The notes beneath the pieces were generated by a model, which had not been told where the DNA came from, did not search any database, and saw only the letters and a list, made by a program, of their open reading frames with translations. DNA of 16,750 nt from Alphaproteobacteria bacterium. GTDB lineage: Bacteria; Pseudomonadota; Alphaproteobacteria; RS24. This document shows positions 14,911-16,750 of the stretch, piece after piece. A program made the translations under genes and the position numbers. The stretch lies in NCBI GenBank assembly GCA_029248825.1, contig JAQWIP010000057.1, forward strand, positions 1-16,750. The letters run 5' to 3'. Every line of letters begins with the position of its first letter. Within the stretch, counting starts at the first letter, position 1.

Positions 14911-15281
14911 TGCGCGCCCTTCTATCTAAATTTATCGCCCGCCTCGCTTTCTTTGGCTTGGCTCTTATTCTGCTTCCCTTGGCGGTGCAAAACCGCCAGA
15001 TGGTTTCCCTCACGCTCGACCCGATGGCGCTGCTGAGCGGGAACCCGAGCGCGGCGTATCATCTGCCTCTGTTTGTCGCTTTGCTGCTGGCGTTACTGCT
15101 GGGTTTGGGGCTTGGTTATCTGGTGGCGCGCCTCTCTGGGTCTCGTTTGTTTGGTGGCAAAAAGAGCGCAATGAGCGTCGATTTGGCCGCAAGCCCGCCT
15201 TTGCGAAAAACCGCCCCCGTGCTAGAAGAGCGTCAGTTTGAAATCCAGTCCCGCGATGGCGCCTCGCCAAGTGACGGGTAA
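14910..15281 (+). CDS. LapA-domain (DUF1049) small membrane protein
   Basis: A 123-residue inner-membrane protein with two hydrophobic segments at about 10-27 and 51-74. VQNRQMVSLTLDP between them is the typical LapA-domain pattern, and a cytoplasmic charged tail of about 45 residues follows. In E. coli, LapA sits beside LapB and is tied to lipopolysaccharide regulation; whether this homologue does that is unproven and no lapB is adjacent. The ATG overlaps the ihfB stop by one base (TAATG), so translation is probably coupled. The tail after residue 75 (GSRLFGGKKSAMSVDLAASPP) is low in complexity and unlike anything I recognise. Position between ihfB and the pyrF/trpF genes is typical of alphaproteobacteria. 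Confidence 0.8.
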   Translation: MRALLSKFIARLAFFGLALILLPLAVQNRQMVSLTLDPMALLSGNPSAAYHLPLFVALLLALLLGLGLGYLVARLSGSRLFGGKKSAMSVDLAASPPLRKTAPVLEERQFEIQSRDGASPSDG

Positions 15282-15292
15282 AGAGAGAGCCA

Positions 15293-16000
15293 ATGTCGAC
15301 TAATCCCATTTTTTGCGCCATCGATACGCCCGATACGGCGCGCGCCTGCGCTTTGGCCGAAAGCCTTGGCGGTGCCGTTGGCGGGTTGAAAATCGGCCTT
15401 GAATATTTCAACGCGCATGGCATGGCTGGCTATCAAAAACTGGCGGCTTTCGAAACGCCGATTTTTCTCGATTTAAAACTGCACGATATACCCAATACTG
15501 TCGCCTCCGCGGTTCGCGCTTTGGCGCCTTTGCAACCCGCCCTATTGAACGTCCATGCGGGCGGCGGCGCGGCCATGATGCAAGCCGCCAGCGATGCCGC
15601 GCAAGAAGCCAAAGACAAAGGCTTGCGCGTGCCGGCCATGCTGGGTGTCACCATTATGACCAGCCTTGCTGATGCCGATTTGCATCAAATGGGCATCGCA
15701 GGCACGGCGCAAGAACAGGTTTTGCGCCTCGCGCATTTGGCTCAAAAAAACGGCATGGATGGCGTGGTTTGCTCGGCTCATGAGATCGCTATTTTACGCG
15801 CCGAGCTGGGCCCTGATTTCAAACTCATCGTGCCAGGCATTCGTCCGGCGGGGAGCGCCACGCAAGACCAAAAGCGCGTGATGACGCCAGCAGAGGCGCA
15901 AAAAGTAGGCGCCGATATTCTGGTGATTGGCCGCCCCATAACGGGTGCCGATGCGCCGCGCCAAGCCGCCCTCGACATTGCCGCCCAGTTGAGCGCGTAA
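15293..16000 (+). CDS. pyrF: Orotidine 5'-phosphate decarboxylase
   Basis: Last step of de novo UMP synthesis: OMP to UMP. A 235-residue (beta/alpha)8 barrel with D11 (AIDTPD), K33 (GLKIG) and the catalytic array D60-x-K62-x2-D65 in LDLKLHDIPNTV. The phosphate-binding end includes VPGIRPAGS and the IGRPIT segment near the C-terminus. Length matches bacterial pyrF. A purine-rich site (AAGAGAGAG) precedes the ATG. It begins 11 bases after the LapA-like gene and ends 9 bases before trpF, so it lies inside one transcription unit. Confidence 0.96.
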   Translation: MSTNPIFCAIDTPDTARACALAESLGGAVGGLKIGLEYFNAHGMAGYQKLAAFETPIFLDLKLHDIPNTVASAVRALAPLQPALLNVHAGGGAAMMQAASDAAQEAKDKGLRVPAMLGVTIMTSLADADLHQMGIAGTAQEQVLRLAHLAQKNGMDGVVCSAHEIAILRAELGPDFKLIVPGIRPAGSATQDQKRVMTPAEAQKVGADILVIGRPITGADAPRQAALDIAAQLSA

Positions 16001-16009
16001 GGAGGCCAC

Positions 16010-16681
16010 ATGCCGACGAAAATTAAAATTTGCGGTCTCACCAAACCCGAAGACATGGATGTGTTAAACGCCCTGCAAGTCGAGCTGGCGGGTTTTGTGT
16101 TTTACAAAGCCTCGCCGCGCCACTTGTCGCAAGACCGCGCCGCGCAATTGGCCGCGCGCTGCCGCCCCGAAATGGAACGCGTCGCGCTTTTGGTCGACCC
16201 GAGCGACGATGAAGTCGATATGGCCATGGCCGCCATCAGCCCGCATCATTTGCAATTGCACGGCCAAGAAAGCCCCGAACGAGTGCGCGAAATTCGCCGC
16301 CGTGGCGCTTGCGATATCATCAAAGCCCTGCCGATAGAGACGCCTCATGACCTCGCGCAGGCGCGCGATTACGCCGCTGTCGCCGATTGGTTTTTATTCG
16401 ATGCCAAGCCCAGCCCAGGCGGCCTGCCTGGCGGCAATGGCGACCCCTTTGACTGGACGCATTTAAGCGCTTATGACCAAAGCCAAGCATATTTATTGGC
16501 GGGCGGGCTGACGGCGGAAAACGTCGGGCGCGCTTTGGCAATTAGCCGAGCCTCTATGGTGGATATTTCTTCTGGCGTCGAAAGCGCGCCGGGCGAAAAA
16601 AATCCCCAACGGATAGAACAATTTGTGAAAGCGGTGCGCCAAGCCGATACCGGCACGCCCGACACAGCGAGGAAAGAGTAA
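16010..16681 (+). CDS. trpF: Phosphoribosylanthranilate isomerase
   Basis: Third step of tryptophan synthesis from anthranilate: Amadori rearrangement of PRA to CdRP. A 223-residue (beta/alpha)8 barrel. KICGLT puts the catalytic base at C8, and WFLFDAKPSPGGLPGGNG gives the general acid D131. LLAGGLTAENV and VDISSGVESAPGEKNP form the phosphate-binding C-terminal strands. GGAGG lies just before the ATG. A GAGGAAAG segment at its 3' end serves as ribosome site for trpB, which starts 3 bases after the stop. trpF-trpB adjacency is typical; trpA would be expected beyond the window. Confidence 0.96.
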   Translation: MPTKIKICGLTKPEDMDVLNALQVELAGFVFYKASPRHLSQDRAAQLAARCRPEMERVALLVDPSDDEVDMAMAAISPHHLQLHGQESPERVREIRRRGACDIIKALPIETPHDLAQARDYAAVADWFLFDAKPSPGGLPGGNGDPFDWTHLSAYDQSQAYLLAGGLTAENVGRALAISRASMVDISSGVESAPGEKNPQRIEQFVKAVRQADTGTPDTARKE

Positions 16682-16683
16682 CT

Positions 16684-16750
16684 ATGGATCAGGGAACCAA
16701 TAGCTATCGCGCCGGCCCCGATGAGAACGGTCGCTTCGGCTTATTCGGCG
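16684..16750 (+). CDS. trpB: Tryptophan synthase beta subunit, 5' end only (runs off the window)
   Basis: Twenty-two codons are visible, containing GPDENGRFGLFG, which closely fits the conserved N-terminus of TrpB (G-x-FGxFGG). No catalytic residue lies in this part. It starts 3 bases after trpF with GAGGAAAG in the end of trpF as its ribosome site. The product makes tryptophan from indole and serine using pyridoxal phosphate. Identification rests on the short motif plus the trpF-trpB order. Confidence 0.88.
   Translation, partial: MDQGTNSYRAGPDENGRFGLFG

Overview
The window is a gene-dense stretch of ordinary bacterial chromosome. Gene content and order point to an alphaproteobacterium: rnd-lptC-lptA-lptB-hpf, a FYDLN-type acidic protein divergent from aroA-cmk-rpsA, then ihfB-lapA-like-pyrF-trpF-trpB. 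The EPSP synthase is class II (Agrobacterium CP4-like), RNase D is the short form, and HPF is the long form. I cannot name a genus. No prophage, insertion sequence, CRISPR array, toxin-antitoxin pair or defence island is visible, and I found no clearly new biological system.

Left block, minus strand (35-6280). In transcription order it holds a lipoprotein-type secretory lipase, recQ (4 bases after the lipase stop), an ABC-F ATPase of the YheS type, and a Rieske oxygenase alpha subunit. The recQ-yheS gap holds a plausible promoter and the yheS-Rieske gap a weak terminator-like hairpin, so this is probably more than one transcription unit.

Middle block, plus strand (6467-9936). Short RNase D is followed by lptC, lptA and lptB, the inner-membrane anchor, periplasmic bridge and ATPase of lipopolysaccharide export. 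lptB stands apart from lptA across a 122-base gap carrying four 11-base repeats. hpf (long ribosome hibernation factor) follows after 209 bases. In many alphaproteobacteria rpoN lies between lptB and hpf and ptsN follows hpf. Neither is here. A tRNA-Ala(GGC) gene on the minus strand lies just after hpf.

Right block (10094-16750). The acidic zinc-ribbon protein (minus) diverges from aroA-cmk-rpsA (plus; shikimate pathway, CMP kinase, ribosomal protein S1). A strong intrinsic terminator closes rpsA. A second plus-strand group follows: ihfB, a small LapA-domain membrane protein, pyrF, trpF and the first 67 bases of trpB, very tightly packed. It links nucleoid architecture, pyrimidine synthesis and tryptophan synthesis.

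No stretch over 300 bases lacks a gene. The longest gaps are 9161-9369, 6281-6466, 10466-10640 and 12619-12775. Bases 1-34 hold nothing I can identify. All assignments come from reading motifs; no database search was run.
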